A stretch of 64,000 bases of DNA from Paludibacteraceae bacterium (GCA_017937025.1 JAGBEJ010000011.1:1-64000); one strand, 5' to 3'; positions 43,066-52,887 are shown, counted from the stretch's first letter. Numbers and translations: made by a program. Notes: generated by a model not told the origin, from the letters alone.

Positions 43066-43983
43066 TTACAGCATTTTTCCCTGATATGCACCAAGTTCCG
43101 TCATGCGCTTCTCTATTTTTGCCGTAAATTCAAAATTCTTAAGTCCCCACTGCGGCGCGATTAACAAATCTTTCGGCGAACTGGATACGAACCTTTCGAT
43201 TCCGATGTCCCATTTCAGCCTCTCCACGAACTCTATGGCCAGTTCAATGTACTCGTCCAGCTCCATGATGTGGAAATCGTCCTTGCGCGCCTCGTAGTCC
43301 GCGCCCATACGCGTTCCTCTGATTATCTGCAGCTGGTGCATCTTCAGCGAGTTCAGCGGCAGCTCGTTCAGCCTCTTCGCCGTCTCCATCATCATCTCTT
43401 TCGTCTCGCCTGGCAGTCCCATTATTATGTGTCCTCCGGTCTCTATTCCTCTTGCGGCGGTCTCGTTTATGGCTCTCACTGAGCATTCGTAGTCGTGTCC
43501 TCTGTTTATGGCTTTCAGCGTTGTGTCGTGTGTCGATTCTATGCCGTATTCCACGCAGACGAACGTTCTTTTGTTCAGTTCGGCGAGGTAGTCGAGCAGC
43601 TCGCTGTTCACGCAGTCCGGTCTTGTGCCTATCACCACGCCTTTCACTCCGTCCACGTCCAGCGCCTCCTCATACAGTTCCTTCAGTTTGTCTATGCGGC
43701 CGTAGGTGTTTGTGTAGCTCTGGAAGTAAACGAGGTATTTCTGTGTCTTGTACTTGTGTCTGAAAAAGTCGATGCCCTCTGCCACTTGCTGCTTTATGCT
43801 CTTTGTGTTCTCGCAGTATTCCGGCACGAATGTCTGATTGTTGCAGAATGTGCATCCGCCAGTGCCCACTTTGCCGTCTCTGTTGGGGCATGTGAATCCG
43901 CCGTTCACGCTTATTTTCTGGACTCTCTCTCCGTCTCCGATTCTTTCTCTTAGCTGTTTAGAGTAGTTGTTGTATAATTCCAT
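43066..43983 (-). CDS. Radical SAM protein, TIGR01212/YtqA-like
   Basis: A 305-residue radical SAM enzyme with the [4Fe-4S] cysteines Cys32, Cys44 and Cys47 in TCPNRDGKVGTGGCTFC, spacing typical of the TIGR01212/Elp3-like group rather than CxxxCxxC. Other family marks are YFQSYTNTYGRID, GTRPDCV, CVEYGIES and GHIIMGLPGETKEMMM. It should make a 5'-deoxyadenosyl radical; the substrate is not known with certainty, though RNA modification is plausible. It lies between panB (upstream, 79 bp and a terminator) and the TonB receptor. Confidence 0.9.
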   Translation of the reverse strand: MELYNNYSKQLRERIGDGERVQKISVNGGFTCPNRDGKVGTGGCTFCNNQTFVPEYCENTKSIKQQVAEGIDFFRHKYKTQKYLVYFQSYTNTYGRIDKLKELYEEALDVDGVKGVVIGTRPDCVNSELLDYLAELNKRTFVCVEYGIESTHDTTLKAINRGHDYECSVRAINETAARGIETGGHIIMGLPGETKEMMMETAKRLNELPLNSLKMHQLQIIRGTRMGADYEARKDDFHIMELDEYIELAIEFVERLKWDIGIERFVSSSPKDLLIAPQWGLKNFEFTAKIEKRMTELGAYQGKML

Positions 43984-44008
43984 GGCGCGGATGCTGGGCT
44001 TTTTACAT

Positions 44009-44042
44009 AAAAAGACGGAACCGTGTGTCAGTCCCGTCTTTG
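44009..44042 (-). terminator. Terminator after panB
   Basis: AAGACGG at 44012-44018 pairs with CCGTCTT at 44034-44040. On the minus strand a T5 run follows. Confidence 0.7.
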
Positions 44043-44062
44043 GCGTTGTTTATGCTTTTATG

Positions 44063-44893
44063 TTAATATGCTTCGGTCTCGTTGTTAGGGAAGTCGCCGG
44101 ACTTCACGTCCGATATGTAGTTCTGTACGGCTTCTGTGACAACTTCCTGCAGGTTGGCGTACTTTCTCACGAATCTTGGCTGCTTGAATTCCGCAGTGTC
44201 CATGCCTAGCATGTCGTTCACCACAAGCACCTGGCCGTCGGTGTCGTTTCCAGCGCCTATGCCTATTATCGGGCACTTCACCTTCTTAGCCACCTCTTTG
44301 GCGAGTTTGGCTGGCACTTTTTCTATCACTATGGCGAAGCAGCCTGCTTCGCAAAGCAGCTGGGCGTCTTTCTTCAGCTTGTCGGCTTCCTCTTTTTCCT
44401 GAGCGCGCACCACGTAGCTGCCGAACTTGTTTATTGACTGTGGTGTCAGTCCCAAGTGTCCGCATATAGGAATGCCGGCGCTGAGTATTTTCTTAACCGA
44501 AGGTAGTATCTCCTCGCCTCCCTCGAGTTTCAGAGCGTCGGCGCCGCTTTCTTTCATTATTCTCACAGCCGACTCTAATGCCAAATCCGCATTTCCCTGA
44601 TAAGTTCCGAATGGCATGTCCACTACCACGAGGGCTCTCTTCACTGCTCTCACAACGCTGCTTGCGTGGTATATCATCTGGTCGAGTGTCATCGGCAGGG
44701 TAGTGCTGTATCCAGCCATCACATTCGCGGCGGAGTCGCCCACGAGTATCGAGTCTATTCCGGCGGCGTCAACAATGCTCGCTGTCGTGTAGTCGTAACT
44801 GGTGAGCATGCTTATCTTCTCGCCCTTTTGCTTCATCTCAAGGAAACGCTTTGTCGTTACTTTCCTTGCGTCTGTGATTGTGTATTTAGACAT
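44063..44893 (-). CDS. panB: 3-methyl-2-oxobutanoate hydroxymethyltransferase
   Basis: PanB adds a hydroxymethyl group from 5,10-methylene-THF to alpha-ketoisovalerate, the first committed step of pantothenate synthesis. The 276-residue protein shows [26 protein letters not shown], the metal- and substrate-binding segments [10 protein letters not shown] and [18 protein letters not shown]-type sequence ([12 protein letters not shown]), and [18 protein letters not shown]. All expected residues are present. No panC or panD is in the window. It is a single-gene unit. Confidence 0.97.
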   Translation of the reverse strand: MSKYTITDARKVTTKRFLEMKQKGEKISMLTSYDYTTASIVDAAGIDSILVGDSAANVMAGYSTTLPMTLDQMIYHASSVVRAVKRALVVVDMPFGTYQGNADLALESAVRIMKESGADALKLEGGEEILPSVKKILSAGIPICGHLGLTPQSINKFGSYVVRAQEKEEADKLKKDAQLLCEAGCFAIVIEKVPAKLAKEVAKKVKCPIIGIGAGNDTDGQVLVVNDMLGMDTAEFKQPRFVRKYANLQEVVTEAVQNYISDVKSGDFPNNETEAY

Positions 44894-44936
44894 TTTTCGT
44901 TCTTATCGTTTTAATTGTTCTTTGTTTCCTGTTTTG

Positions 44937-47711
44937 TTACTTTGTCTTCTGCACCTTGTCCACGCTTATGCTTCCGTTGCTGAATCTTGTTATTCTTATC
45001 ACCGGAGTCTCTGTCATCGTGTTATTGCCAATCTTCTTTCCGTCGAAGGTGTAATACTCTGTGCTGATGACCTCCTTGTTGTTGTCAGACTCAGTGGTCT
45101 CGGTGGCGATTTCTGTAGTGATGTTCATCGATGTTATCTTGATGAAGCCTATCACAGAGGTTCCTGTACCGATATTGTCGATAGTGATGAAGTGTACGCC
45201 AGGAAGATTTACATCCACGTTTATCTCTGCCTTGGCGAGCGACTTGACTTTCGTTGTCGAGATCATCGTGCCGTCGATGTATGCCTTGAACTCACGTCCT
45301 CCGGTCGATGACATGCCCACAGTCACAGTGCTTGGGTCCTTCACCATGATGGTCAGGCTGGCGTTTGCGCTTATTCTCAGCACGCTGGCTGTGCCTTCTG
45401 CCTCGCCGCTCTGTGTCCATAGCGCAGCGTCTTCCTTGGCGTATGCCGGCATATATGTCAGTGTTCCGTTGCGGCTGTATATCGCTTCTGGCTTGTAGTA
45501 TTCCAGACCGACTCCTATCGAATCCAGGTATGGTGTTTCAAGCGCAGCGTCTATCAGTTCCACAACAACGGTGTATGTCGTTGTGTAGTTGTGGTCTTCG
45601 CTTGTCACAGTGTAGTGCACCTCTTTCTCGTTGCTGAAGTCCATTGCCACTCCGTCATTTGTTATTGTGGCGTTGTCGGATATCACTATGTTTGGTATCA
45701 CATGTGTGAGCTCGCTTGTCTCAGTGGTGTCGGCAAGCAGTCGGACGTAGATGTATTCGCCGTCGAAGACTCCGGTCGCGCCATTGAGAGTGAGACTCTT
45801 TATCTCCGCTTCCTTGCTTCTTTCTGTCGTGGTCCACAACTCGTTGTTGTTCAAAAGGTAGTCGCATGCGTTCTTTATGAGTTTACGGCCGTCGGTTGTC
45901 AGATTCTCTTCTATGGCTTTCTCAGGGTTGTCGGAGCCGATGGCTACCATAAGGTATTTGTTGCTTCCGGTGCTTCCGTTGTTCTCCTCTATTATGGATG
46001 TGTTTCCAGCGGAATTTGATGCTATTGAGTAGATGACAGACTCTTTCTTGCCTGGCAGGTACACGCCTCTGATGTTTCCGCTTATGTCTATTGTGCCGTA
46101 TTCTGTGTCGATGCCGTTGAAGATTATGTGGTTCCTGTAGATGTCGCTGATGTTGGCGTAGCCGTCTCCTTCGTCAGTGACGTTTGCGCCCATCATAGGC
46201 CAGTTGTCTTTGCCGTACATGTGCGCCTTTGTGTTGAGCACCGGCTTGTTGCCAATCCATGTGCCCACGTTCAGCGCTCCGGAGCTTGAACTGTTGGCAG
46301 ACTCGTGCAGCACAATCAGGTCGTATGGCGCGAGTTTCTCGGCGTCGTATTCTCCGATTTCCTCGCTCGGTATGGCTGTCACGTTGTAGTTGGTGTTCAC
46401 CACGTTGTATACTTTGCCTATGGCATCCAGTTCGTCGATGTTGTCGTTTGTGTACACGAAAGCCACTTTTGGCGCAGTAGGCGATATTGCTGTTATCGTT
46501 CCGTGGTATGGGATTATCTCTCCGTTGTAGTCGTCGAGCGGAGTAGGTGTTATCGTGTAGTTGTACACTTTAGGGTATTCGCTCTGCTCACCCATCAGTC
46601 CGGTTATGGTTACGGTGCCGTTGTTGTCGTTGTAGCAGAATCCTTCGGGAAGTCCTGTCACGCTCACGCTTTTCGCGTAGCTGTAGGATACGGCGAAGTT
46701 GGCTTCTTCGCCAGGCAGATAACTATGGTTCAGTTCTTTGGTGCTGAACAGTGGGGCAGGGTCGTCGTGCTTGTCCACCTTCAGGCTGCAGTTTATAGTG
46801 TTGCCTCCGGCTATGCTGATTTCATATTTCAGGGTATCGGCAGTCTCGCATGAGTTGTTCTCCGGCGTGCCGCTTATTGTGATTGTCTTTTTGCTGCCGT
46901 CCATCACCACGCTCATCCATCCCGGCTGGCTTCCGCTTGTCCAGTTTATTGTTGGAACTTCGGTGTTGCCGTTCGGGTTAGTCCATTTTATCACGATTGG
47001 CTCCATGGCGTTTCTGGCAGTCACAATGGTCTTCACGTCGCCTCTTTCGAGTCTAAGTGTTGGAGTGTTGGCGGCATACAGCTTCACTGCGTACAAGTAT
47101 GAGTATGATGAGGCTGTGCCGTATCCGCGCACGGTGAGTATGTAATTGTCTTTAGGATCCAGCTCCTTCATGTCCAGCACGAAGTCCATCTCCTTGTTGG
47201 TGCTGTTTGAGGTTATCTGGGTTTCTTCTGTTCGTCCGCTTTGAGTCAAATCCTGAGTCTCGGATGTTATCTCGCTAACTTTGTTCGCGTGTATTCTTGC
47301 GCCTCGGTTGTTGTTGTCTATCACCATGTACACTCTGGCAGTCCTGACATTGCTGACGTTCATGTGCAGGATGGACGATGTGCTGTAAGGGTAAATCTTG
47401 GTTTTTGTACCGCCAGCTGCGACACCTTCGCATTTTCTCTTTCCTTGGGTTACACCCATATCCTCGCTGCTGTACGTTTTATCTTTAAAGTAATGCTGAG
47501 GCACGCACACCCAGTTCGCAGTGTCACCGGCAGTGAGTGTTGTTATAGATTCGTTTGCGTAGATTACGGTGTCTTTTTCTATCAGCAGGGTGCGCGTAGG
47601 CAGCATGCTTGGCCTTTGCGCAAAAGACGACATGGCAGCGGCGCATAGTGCAAATGCCGTTACTATTGCGGATTTAGTATAGTTAATAGTGTTGGTAAAG
47701 AGGCTCATCAA
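44937..47711 (-). CDS. Large secreted multi-domain protein with Ig-like modules
   Basis: A 924-residue exported protein with no single family I can name. A signal segment (about 10-31, ending SSFAQ) is followed by a beta-rich N-terminal region, then Ig-like modules (about 235-410) with KKTITISGTPENN and YNYTITPTPLDD strands. A ThuA/glutamine-amidotransferase-like alpha/beta region (about 425-640) carries PKVAFVYTND and YDLIVLHESANSS. Further beta domains lead to a short C-terminal tail (EYYTFDGKKIG ... ITRFSNGSISVDKV) that resembles the end of the next protein (47906-49945). This may be a sorting or processing tail, or a Bacteroidota short-tail variant. Function is unknown. Confidence 0.7.
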   Translation of the reverse strand: MMSLFTNTINYTKSAIVTAFALCAAAMSSFAQRPSMLPTRTLLIEKDTVIYANESITTLTAGDTANWVCVPQHYFKDKTYSSEDMGVTQGKRKCEGVAAGGTKTKIYPYSTSSILHMNVSNVRTARVYMVIDNNNRGARIHANKVSEITSETQDLTQSGRTEETQITSNSTNKEMDFVLDMKELDPKDNYILTVRGYGTASSYSYLYAVKLYAANTPTLRLERGDVKTIVTARNAMEPIVIKWTNPNGNTEVPTINWTSGSQPGWMSVVMDGSKKTITISGTPENNSCETADTLKYEISIAGGNTINCSLKVDKHDDPAPLFSTKELNHSYLPGEEANFAVSYSYAKSVSVTGLPEGFCYNDNNGTVTITGLMGEQSEYPKVYNYTITPTPLDDYNGEIIPYHGTITAISPTAPKVAFVYTNDNIDELDAIGKVYNVVNTNYNVTAIPSEEIGEYDAEKLAPYDLIVLHESANSSSSGALNVGTWIGNKPVLNTKAHMYGKDNWPMMGANVTDEGDGYANISDIYRNHIIFNGIDTEYGTIDISGNIRGVYLPGKKESVIYSIASNSAGNTSIIEENNGSTGSNKYLMVAIGSDNPEKAIEENLTTDGRKLIKNACDYLLNNNELWTTTERSKEAEIKSLTLNGATGVFDGEYIYVRLLADTTETSELTHVIPNIVISDNATITNDGVAMDFSNEKEVHYTVTSEDHNYTTTYTVVVELIDAALETPYLDSIGVGLEYYKPEAIYSRNGTLTYMPAYAKEDAALWTQSGEAEGTASVLRISANASLTIMVKDPSTVTVGMSSTGGREFKAYIDGTMISTTKVKSLAKAEINVDVNLPGVHFITIDNIGTGTSVIGFIKITSMNITTEIATETTESDNNKEVISTEYYTFDGKKIGNNTMTETPVIRITRFSNGSISVDKVQKTK

Positions 47712-47770
47712 ATAAATATAGATTCTATGTCATCAGTTCATTGTTGAACTTCACTTCTTATAACATCATA

Positions 47771-47778
47771 CAAACTTA
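47771..47778 (-). promoter_or_regulatory. -7 box for the 44937-47711 gene
   Basis: On the minus strand this reads TAAGTTTG, an exact TAnnTTTG match 60 bp before the start codon. No well-spaced TTG is present. Confidence 0.45.
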
Positions 47779-47844
47779 CTGAGTTTTTATGTTATATCAC
47801 AGTGTCAAGGCGATTTTTCCTATATGTTATTGAGCATAAAAATA

Positions 47845-47883
47845 CAAAAAAGAAAAGGATGGAAACTTGTTCCATCCCTTTCT
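47845..47883 (-). terminator. Terminator after the repeat-containing secreted protein gene
   Basis: GGATGGAA at 47857-47864 pairs with TTCCATCC at 47870-47877. On the minus strand a T-rich run (TTTTCTTTTTTG) follows. Confidence 0.85.
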
Positions 47884-47905
47884 CTTATTGTTGTTGGATT
47901 ATTGC

Positions 47906-49945
47906 TTAATCCTCAATCATGATCTTGCTTGTCTTGATTGTGCCGTTGCTCAGCTCCTCAACCTTGATGAGTGGCAATCCCTTGACTGCTGCGTTGTAAG
48001 TCTTGCCATCAGCGCTGATGTAGTAAGTGTTTACAACCTCAGCCTCTGCCTCCTCAACGCCTGTTGCAGGGTCTGATGTAGCTGACAATGTGATTGCAGA
48101 GAAACCGCCGTCACCACCTGTCTGGTTTGACTCAACCATTACTAATGATGCCTCTGTGCCAGCTAAGTCAAATGTGTATGAATCTGCAGCGTCAAAATTA
48201 GTTGTTGTTCCATCTGCTGTGATCTTTATGTTACGCTTGTTTCCTACAGAAGTCAATTCTACATGGGTCACACCTGCTGGGATTGCGAACACGATTCTTG
48301 TCTTTCCTTCTGCGTCACGCATGTTGTTTGTGTCGTTTGTGGTCTTCGCGAACTTCAATCCTTTAGATGCGTCATATCCATATACGCTATATATCCAGCT
48401 GCCAATCTCGCTTCCATCAAATGTGTGAGTGTATGGAGTTGTCAGGTCGTCTATAGTCACTGGAGTCAACTGTACGAAATTCAAAGCATACTCTTGAGAA
48501 GAACCGTCAACAGATGAAGTCAGTGTGACTGTATTTGCGGCAACTTCTGCTGATGTTGTTCCTTCTTTCGTTGTCGCTGCTCCTGCTGTTGGTGTAGTAG
48601 TGCCAATGTAAGGTACATAGATTGTATGTGCTGTGTAATTTGGATCAGATGGCGTCGCGTTATAGATGTATCCCTTAACGCCATTGTCGAATGGCAGTGC
48701 CAACAATGTCTTAGGAGCTGCTGCGATAGAGAACTGTACATTATAGGTATGCTCTGTTGTTCCGTCCTGAGCTGTTACAACAATTGATGCTGCGCCAGTT
48801 GCGCTTGTCGCATCCGTTACAACGGCAGAAGCAGTCTCGTCGTTTAACTCATAACTCAATGCAGGTGCCTCTGTTGTACCAGCTGGCAGTTCTACATCAT
48901 AATCATATTGACCATCAGCCAAAGCTACAGTTATGCTGCCTGCCTTCAATGACTTCAAAGTAGCGTCAGTGCTTGCAGTTGCTTTTACTGTGAAGTTTAC
49001 AGTATAAGTAAGCTCTGTTGTTCCGTCCTGAGCTGTTACAACAACTGTTGCTGTGCCAGGGAGTGCAGACGCCTGAGTTGGTACTGCTGTTGCTGTCTCG
49101 TCATTTATCTCGTAAGCAACTGTAGGAATTGCTGAAGTTCCGTATGGCAACTCAACATCGTACGAGTAAGTTCCTTCAGCCAACTCTATTGCTGTTCCAT
49201 TATAAGACAATGACTTCAAAGTCGCATCTGTCTTTGCTGCTGCGTAAGTGATAGTCAATACATACTCCTTTGGAGTTGTTCCGTCAGTAACTGTTATTGT
49301 GTGTGTTGCGGCATCATAGGTTGTTGGCTCTGTTGCAGCAGAGTTTACTGTACAAGCAGCCAATATTTCCGCGTCAGATGGCTCTGTAGATCCGTATGGA
49401 AGCTCTATTGTTACTGTTCCTGCGGTCTGATCGATTGTTCCGTTTATTCCATTTAATGTGAATGCATTTAATGCTGGAGCTTTTATAGGACGTTCAATAA
49501 CCAAACTTTGCAGATACATTGTAGTTCCAGAACCTCTGGCTATTACAATTTTGTCCTTTCCGTCAAATGTTGCAGTCAATTCTCCAGAACCATTTGATGT
49601 TTTAAGTGGAGCTTTGCCGTAGTCATACTTTGTTGCTTCTTCGTCATACAAGAATATGCCAATTTGATGACTCGTGTTCTGCATAGTTACAGTAATAACA
49701 TCGCCGACTTCGAACATTCCGCTAGATAATGTTAATACAGCGAAAGCAGAAGTGCTTCCCAATTTTGCTCCAAGTTTACTGTTGTCCCAGGTGACACCAG
49801 TTACTGCAACAGAGCCTCCTGTAGCAGCAGTTACATTTGATGATGTTGGAGTCCAACTGAAAATTTCAGTTGAAGCAGCCGACACTCCCACAGAAGTGAG
49901 CAATCCCAAAGCAAGGATTGATAACTTTAGTAATGTTTTTTTCAT
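47906..49945 (-). CDS. Secreted protein with four tandem beta-sandwich repeats
   Basis: A 679-residue exported protein. A signal peptide (1-23) precedes a beta domain (24-155). Four repeats of about 82-87 residues follow (about 157-237, 239-324, 326-411, 412-493) that share TDATLKSL, YDVELPYGT, and TVVVTAQDGTTELTYTVNF-type strands, like Cadherin-like/DUF5018-type bacterial Ig modules. The C-terminal domain (about 500-630) looks carbohydrate-binding-like. The final tail (TYYISADGKTYN ... LIKVEELSNGTIKTSK) resembles that of the neighbouring 924-residue protein. The middle two repeats are the closest pair and also match at DNA level. Function is probably adhesive or matrix; this is inferred. Confidence 0.75.
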   Translation of the reverse strand: MKKTLLKLSILALGLLTSVGVSAASTEIFSWTPTSSNVTAATGGSVAVTGVTWDNSKLGAKLGSTSAFAVLTLSSGMFEVGDVITVTMQNTSHQIGIFLYDEEATKYDYGKAPLKTSNGSGELTATFDGKDKIVIARGSGTTMYLQSLVIERPIKAPALNAFTLNGINGTIDQTAGTVTIELPYGSTEPSDAEILAACTVNSAATEPTTYDAATHTITVTDGTTPKEYVLTITYAAAKTDATLKSLSYNGTAIELAEGTYSYDVELPYGTSAIPTVAYEINDETATAVPTQASALPGTATVVVTAQDGTTELTYTVNFTVKATASTDATLKSLKAGSITVALADGQYDYDVELPAGTTEAPALSYELNDETASAVVTDATSATGAASIVVTAQDGTTEHTYNVQFSIAAAPKTLLALPFDNGVKGYIYNATPSDPNYTAHTIYVPYIGTTTPTAGAATTKEGTTSAEVAANTVTLTSSVDGSSQEYALNFVQLTPVTIDDLTTPYTHTFDGSEIGSWIYSVYGYDASKGLKFAKTTNDTNNMRDAEGKTRIVFAIPAGVTHVELTSVGNKRNIKITADGTTTNFDAADSYTFDLAGTEASLVMVESNQTGGDGGFSAITLSATSDPATGVEEAEAEVVNTYYISADGKTYNAAVKGLPLIKVEELSNGTIKTSKIMIED

Positions 49946-50028
49946 AAGCGTAAAATTTATTTTGTTGATAATTAATTTGTTAAATTCTCTCTTTGTTTAT
50001 GCCATATTCATTTTCGGAATAGGTTTAA

Positions 50029-50036
50029 CAAAGTTA
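50029..50036 (-). promoter_or_regulatory. -7 box for the repeat protein gene
   Basis: On the minus strand this reads TAACTTTG, an exact match, giving a leader of about 80 nt. An inverted repeat (GTTATAC 50054-50060, GTATAAC 50076-50082) lies where the -33 element would be and could be an operator. Confidence 0.45.
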
Positions 50037-50126
50037 AATGAGTTTTTTTACTTGTTATACATTTTCGTGTATGTTGTATAACATGTTTTGAAAAAGCGAT
50101 ATGTTTTCTCGTGGCGTTGTGGCAAA

Positions 50127-50160
50127 AGAAAAAGGTGCTGAAAAAATCCAGCACCTTCTT
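50127..50160 (-). terminator. Terminator after the TonB receptor gene at 50179
   Basis: AAGGTGCTG at 50132-50140 pairs with CAGCACCTT at 50149-50157. On the minus strand TTTTTCTTTT follows. Confidence 0.85.
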
Positions 50161-50178
50161 CTTGATGTTAAAATATTG

Positions 50179-52392
50179 TTACAGTTCTTTCTTCAGTGTC
50201 ACTCCGTAAGAGACAGGCATTGCCTTCTGCACGAAGCTCTTGCCCATTGACTCGAAGTAAAATGTGTTCTGCTCGCCGTCCAGTGCTATGTTGGTCACCC
50301 ACATTGTCAGCGAGTATTTGTCCTTTATCAGTCCGACGCTTGCATTCAGTTGACCTTTGTAGTCCTGCATATGCTCGTTCTCGTCATCCCAGTATATTCT
50401 GCCGAGCGCTCTGTATTCGGCTGACAGTCTGACTTTCTCGAGATACTTTGCGTTGGTTGGTATGTCGTACTGGCACTTCGCGCTTATGGTGCTTTCAGGC
50501 GAGAACGGCAGTGTGTTGCCCTTGAAGTCTACACCGTCCACAGTGTATTTCCTGAACTCGGCGTGTGTGTAGCCATAGCTTGCGCTCAGTGTCAGGTTCT
50601 TTATCGGCAGGTATCTCACGCTTGCCTCTGCGCCGTAGCTGTGCACTCTCTTGGCGTTGGTTATTTTTCTTGTTCCGTTGCTTGCGCTTCTGACGAGCTG
50701 CTGGTCGCGGTCGTCGATGAAGAATACTGCCGCATCCACAAACAGTTTGTCGTCCACTGGCTGTGCGTGCATTCCTATCTCGTAGTTCCAGAGGTACTCA
50801 GGCTTGTAGTAGAGCGTGCTGTTTACATCGCCTACGGATTTGTGCTGCATCATGTCCTGCATCAGGTTGGCCGTGATGGCAGTGTTATATCCTCCAGCCT
50901 TGAAACCCTTTGCGGCAGTGGCGTAGATGTTCCACTGGTCGTTGAACTTGTATCTGAGCGACAATTTAGGCAGGAACTCCCAATACTCCTTGTGTGCGTT
51001 GCCGTTCAGATTGTGATGCTCTACAGAATCGATTGCAGGTGCATACGGCGAGTTTGGCTTTATTGTCATGTCCACTACGGATGAGTTGTCGTACTTTATC
51101 TCTGTTCTATTGTATTCAGCTCTGAGTCCTGCGGTGAGTGTCAGTTTCTTGAAGAACGTGAACATTGATTGATGGTAAAGCGCGGCTCCGTAGTTCGTCG
51201 AAAGGAAATCACCGCTGACGTTTATTTTGTCAGTGTCGATAGTTATTGTCGGCATAGCGGGAACTCTTTCTTTCGCTTGTTTGAATATGTTCTCAAAGAA
51301 GCTTTTGTCTATGTCAACCGGCGACTTCATGTCGTTCTTTGTGTGGAATCCGAACAGTCCTGTCACTTGCTGATACCACTTCAGCTTGCTCATGAACGAG
51401 ATTTCCTCAGTGAACGTGTGTTGTCTCTGTTTGTCGGACATCGTGAAGTATGGGCTTGCCGTGTAGTCCATGTCCAGCAGCATGTTGTCGTCCAGATACT
51501 GGTATCCGGTTGCTGACGTTATCTTGTGTTTGCCTATCTTCTTGTCGATAGTCAGTCCGGACATAACGAAGTCTCGTCTGTAGTACCCGTCGCCGTCGTA
51601 GCTTATCTTTCCGGTCGTGTAGTCGGCGTAAGGGTAGGCGTTCTGCGCGGAGTGGTCGAATGTTCCGTTCAGCTTTATCTTCCAGTCGTAAGGCAGGTTC
51701 CAGAACAGATTCAGTCTTCCTCCGGCCGACTCGCTTTTGTTCATCTCGCCGTTGTACTCGTTTTCGAAATATCCGTCACTCTTGTCGTAGTGTCCGCTAG
51801 CCGATACTCCGAACGTCTTGTCGCCGCCTTGTATGGTGAGGCGCTCCTTGAAAGTGTTGTAGCTGCCGTATCCGGTTGTAAAGCTGCTTTTTATGCTTCC
51901 GTCGAACGTGCTTTCGTCTATCGTGTTTATGTCGATGATTCCGCTTATGGAGTTTCTTCCGTACAGCGTTCCTTGTGGTCCGAGCGCCACGTCGATGTTG
52001 GCTATGTTGAACAGCTCGAAGTCGTAGAGGCTCTTATTCATCACAGGTATGCCGTCAACATACAGTCCGACCGACGGCTCGTTCATTCTTGTGCTTATTC
52101 CTCTGGAATAGATTGATGATGTGGTCTTTGAACCGTAGTCCGGGATGTAGAAGTTAGGCACAGTGAGCGATATGTCCTTTACGGCGTTGATGCGCTCGTT
52201 GTTTAGTTCTTTGTTAGTTAGTATAGTTGTGGAACCGGCGTAATTGTTAGTCTTTATCTTTCTGTCGCTCTCGTCTTGAGCAGTAAGCACAAATTCCTTC
52301 AGGAAAATGTTCTTTATGCTGTCGTTGCCTTGTGCAACAGCGTTCAGTCCGCACAGCAGTAAAACCGCTGCGGACATTAGATGTCTTTTCAT
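50179..52392 (-). CDS. TonB-dependent outer-membrane receptor
   Basis: A 737-residue receptor without an N-terminal CarboxypepD domain. A signal peptide (1-20) is followed by a plug (about 35-165) with IYSRGISTRMNEPSVGLYVDGIPV and LGPQGTLYGRNSISGIIDI, typical of the FecA/siderophore-type group, and then a 22-stranded-type barrel with WNIYATAAKGFKAGGYN. The C-terminus ends KKEL and lacks the usual terminal aromatic residue. Ligand unknown; an iron or vitamin chelate is possible. No SusD-like partner is adjacent. It lies 72 bp after the small orphan gene and may be cotranscribed with it, as no promoter was found between them. Confidence 0.88.
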   Translation of the reverse strand: MKRHLMSAAVLLLCGLNAVAQGNDSIKNIFLKEFVLTAQDESDRKIKTNNYAGSTTILTNKELNNERINAVKDISLTVPNFYIPDYGSKTTSSIYSRGISTRMNEPSVGLYVDGIPVMNKSLYDFELFNIANIDVALGPQGTLYGRNSISGIIDINTIDESTFDGSIKSSFTTGYGSYNTFKERLTIQGGDKTFGVSASGHYDKSDGYFENEYNGEMNKSESAGGRLNLFWNLPYDWKIKLNGTFDHSAQNAYPYADYTTGKISYDGDGYYRRDFVMSGLTIDKKIGKHKITSATGYQYLDDNMLLDMDYTASPYFTMSDKQRQHTFTEEISFMSKLKWYQQVTGLFGFHTKNDMKSPVDIDKSFFENIFKQAKERVPAMPTITIDTDKINVSGDFLSTNYGAALYHQSMFTFFKKLTLTAGLRAEYNRTEIKYDNSSVVDMTIKPNSPYAPAIDSVEHHNLNGNAHKEYWEFLPKLSLRYKFNDQWNIYATAAKGFKAGGYNTAITANLMQDMMQHKSVGDVNSTLYYKPEYLWNYEIGMHAQPVDDKLFVDAAVFFIDDRDQQLVRSASNGTRKITNAKRVHSYGAEASVRYLPIKNLTLSASYGYTHAEFRKYTVDGVDFKGNTLPFSPESTISAKCQYDIPTNAKYLEKVRLSAEYRALGRIYWDDENEHMQDYKGQLNASVGLIKDKYSLTMWVTNIALDGEQNTFYFESMGKSFVQKAMPVSYGVTLKKEL

Positions 52393-52430
52393 TATTGTTT
52401 TTGTATGGTTTGGTTAATAAGAAATCAGTT

Positions 52431-52454
52431 AGCCGAAGCTTGAAAGCTTTGGCT
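52431..52454 (-). other. Hairpin in the leader of the TonB receptor gene
   Basis: AGCCGAAGCT pairs with AGCTTTGGCT (one wobble) around a TGAA loop, between the small gene and the TonB receptor. No T run follows, so it is not a simple terminator. A processing or attenuation site is possible. Confidence 0.4.
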
Positions 52455-52464
52455 GTCAACAATT

Positions 52465-52869
52465 TTACGAAAGGGCAGGTGGCGGTCTGTTGAATATGCT
52501 GTTTCTTATTCCTTCCTCCAGGCTCGGAGTACGGTCGTTTTTCTCGGCTATCGAGGTCATGCCGTTTGTGTAGGCGGACAAAGTCTCGATTTCCTCAGTA
52601 CATATTTTATATATGAACTTTGATTTTATGTCATTAAAAAATGAGCAGACTTCATTTTGCAGCAGGCTTATGCAGCTTCGTGTCTGTCTCTTGCAGTCTA
52701 TTATATATGTGCAGCCGTATGTTGATGCTCCGTAGGTGTATATGCTTTCTATGGAGTTCCTTCTCTTGTAGAAGTATTCTCCGATGCAGCTGGTGGCTTG
52801 CAATAGTGCGAATGCACCTACTATCAAGTAAACCAGGGTGTTATATGTCAGAAAGCCTAATGTCAGCAT
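52465..52869 (-). CDS. Small orphan membrane protein
   Basis: I do not recognise this 134-residue protein. One N-terminal helix (about 5-27, GFLTYNTLVYLIVGAFALLQA) is followed by a Cys-containing soluble part (SCIGEYFYKRR, YGCTYIIDCKRQTRSC). I chose the ATG at 52867-52869 because a consensus promoter (52888-52918) places the transcript start just before it, which excludes the ATG 13 codons upstream. The well-formed promoter supports a real gene. It may share a transcript with the TonB receptor downstream. Confidence 0.55.
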   Translation of the reverse strand: MLTLGFLTYNTLVYLIVGAFALLQATSCIGEYFYKRRNSIESIYTYGASTYGCTYIIDCKRQTRSCISLLQNEVCSFFNDIKSKFIYKICTEEIETLSAYTNGMTSIAEKNDRTPSLEEGIRNSIFNRPPPALS

Positions 52870-52887
52870 CTCGTTTTTTTGAGACTG

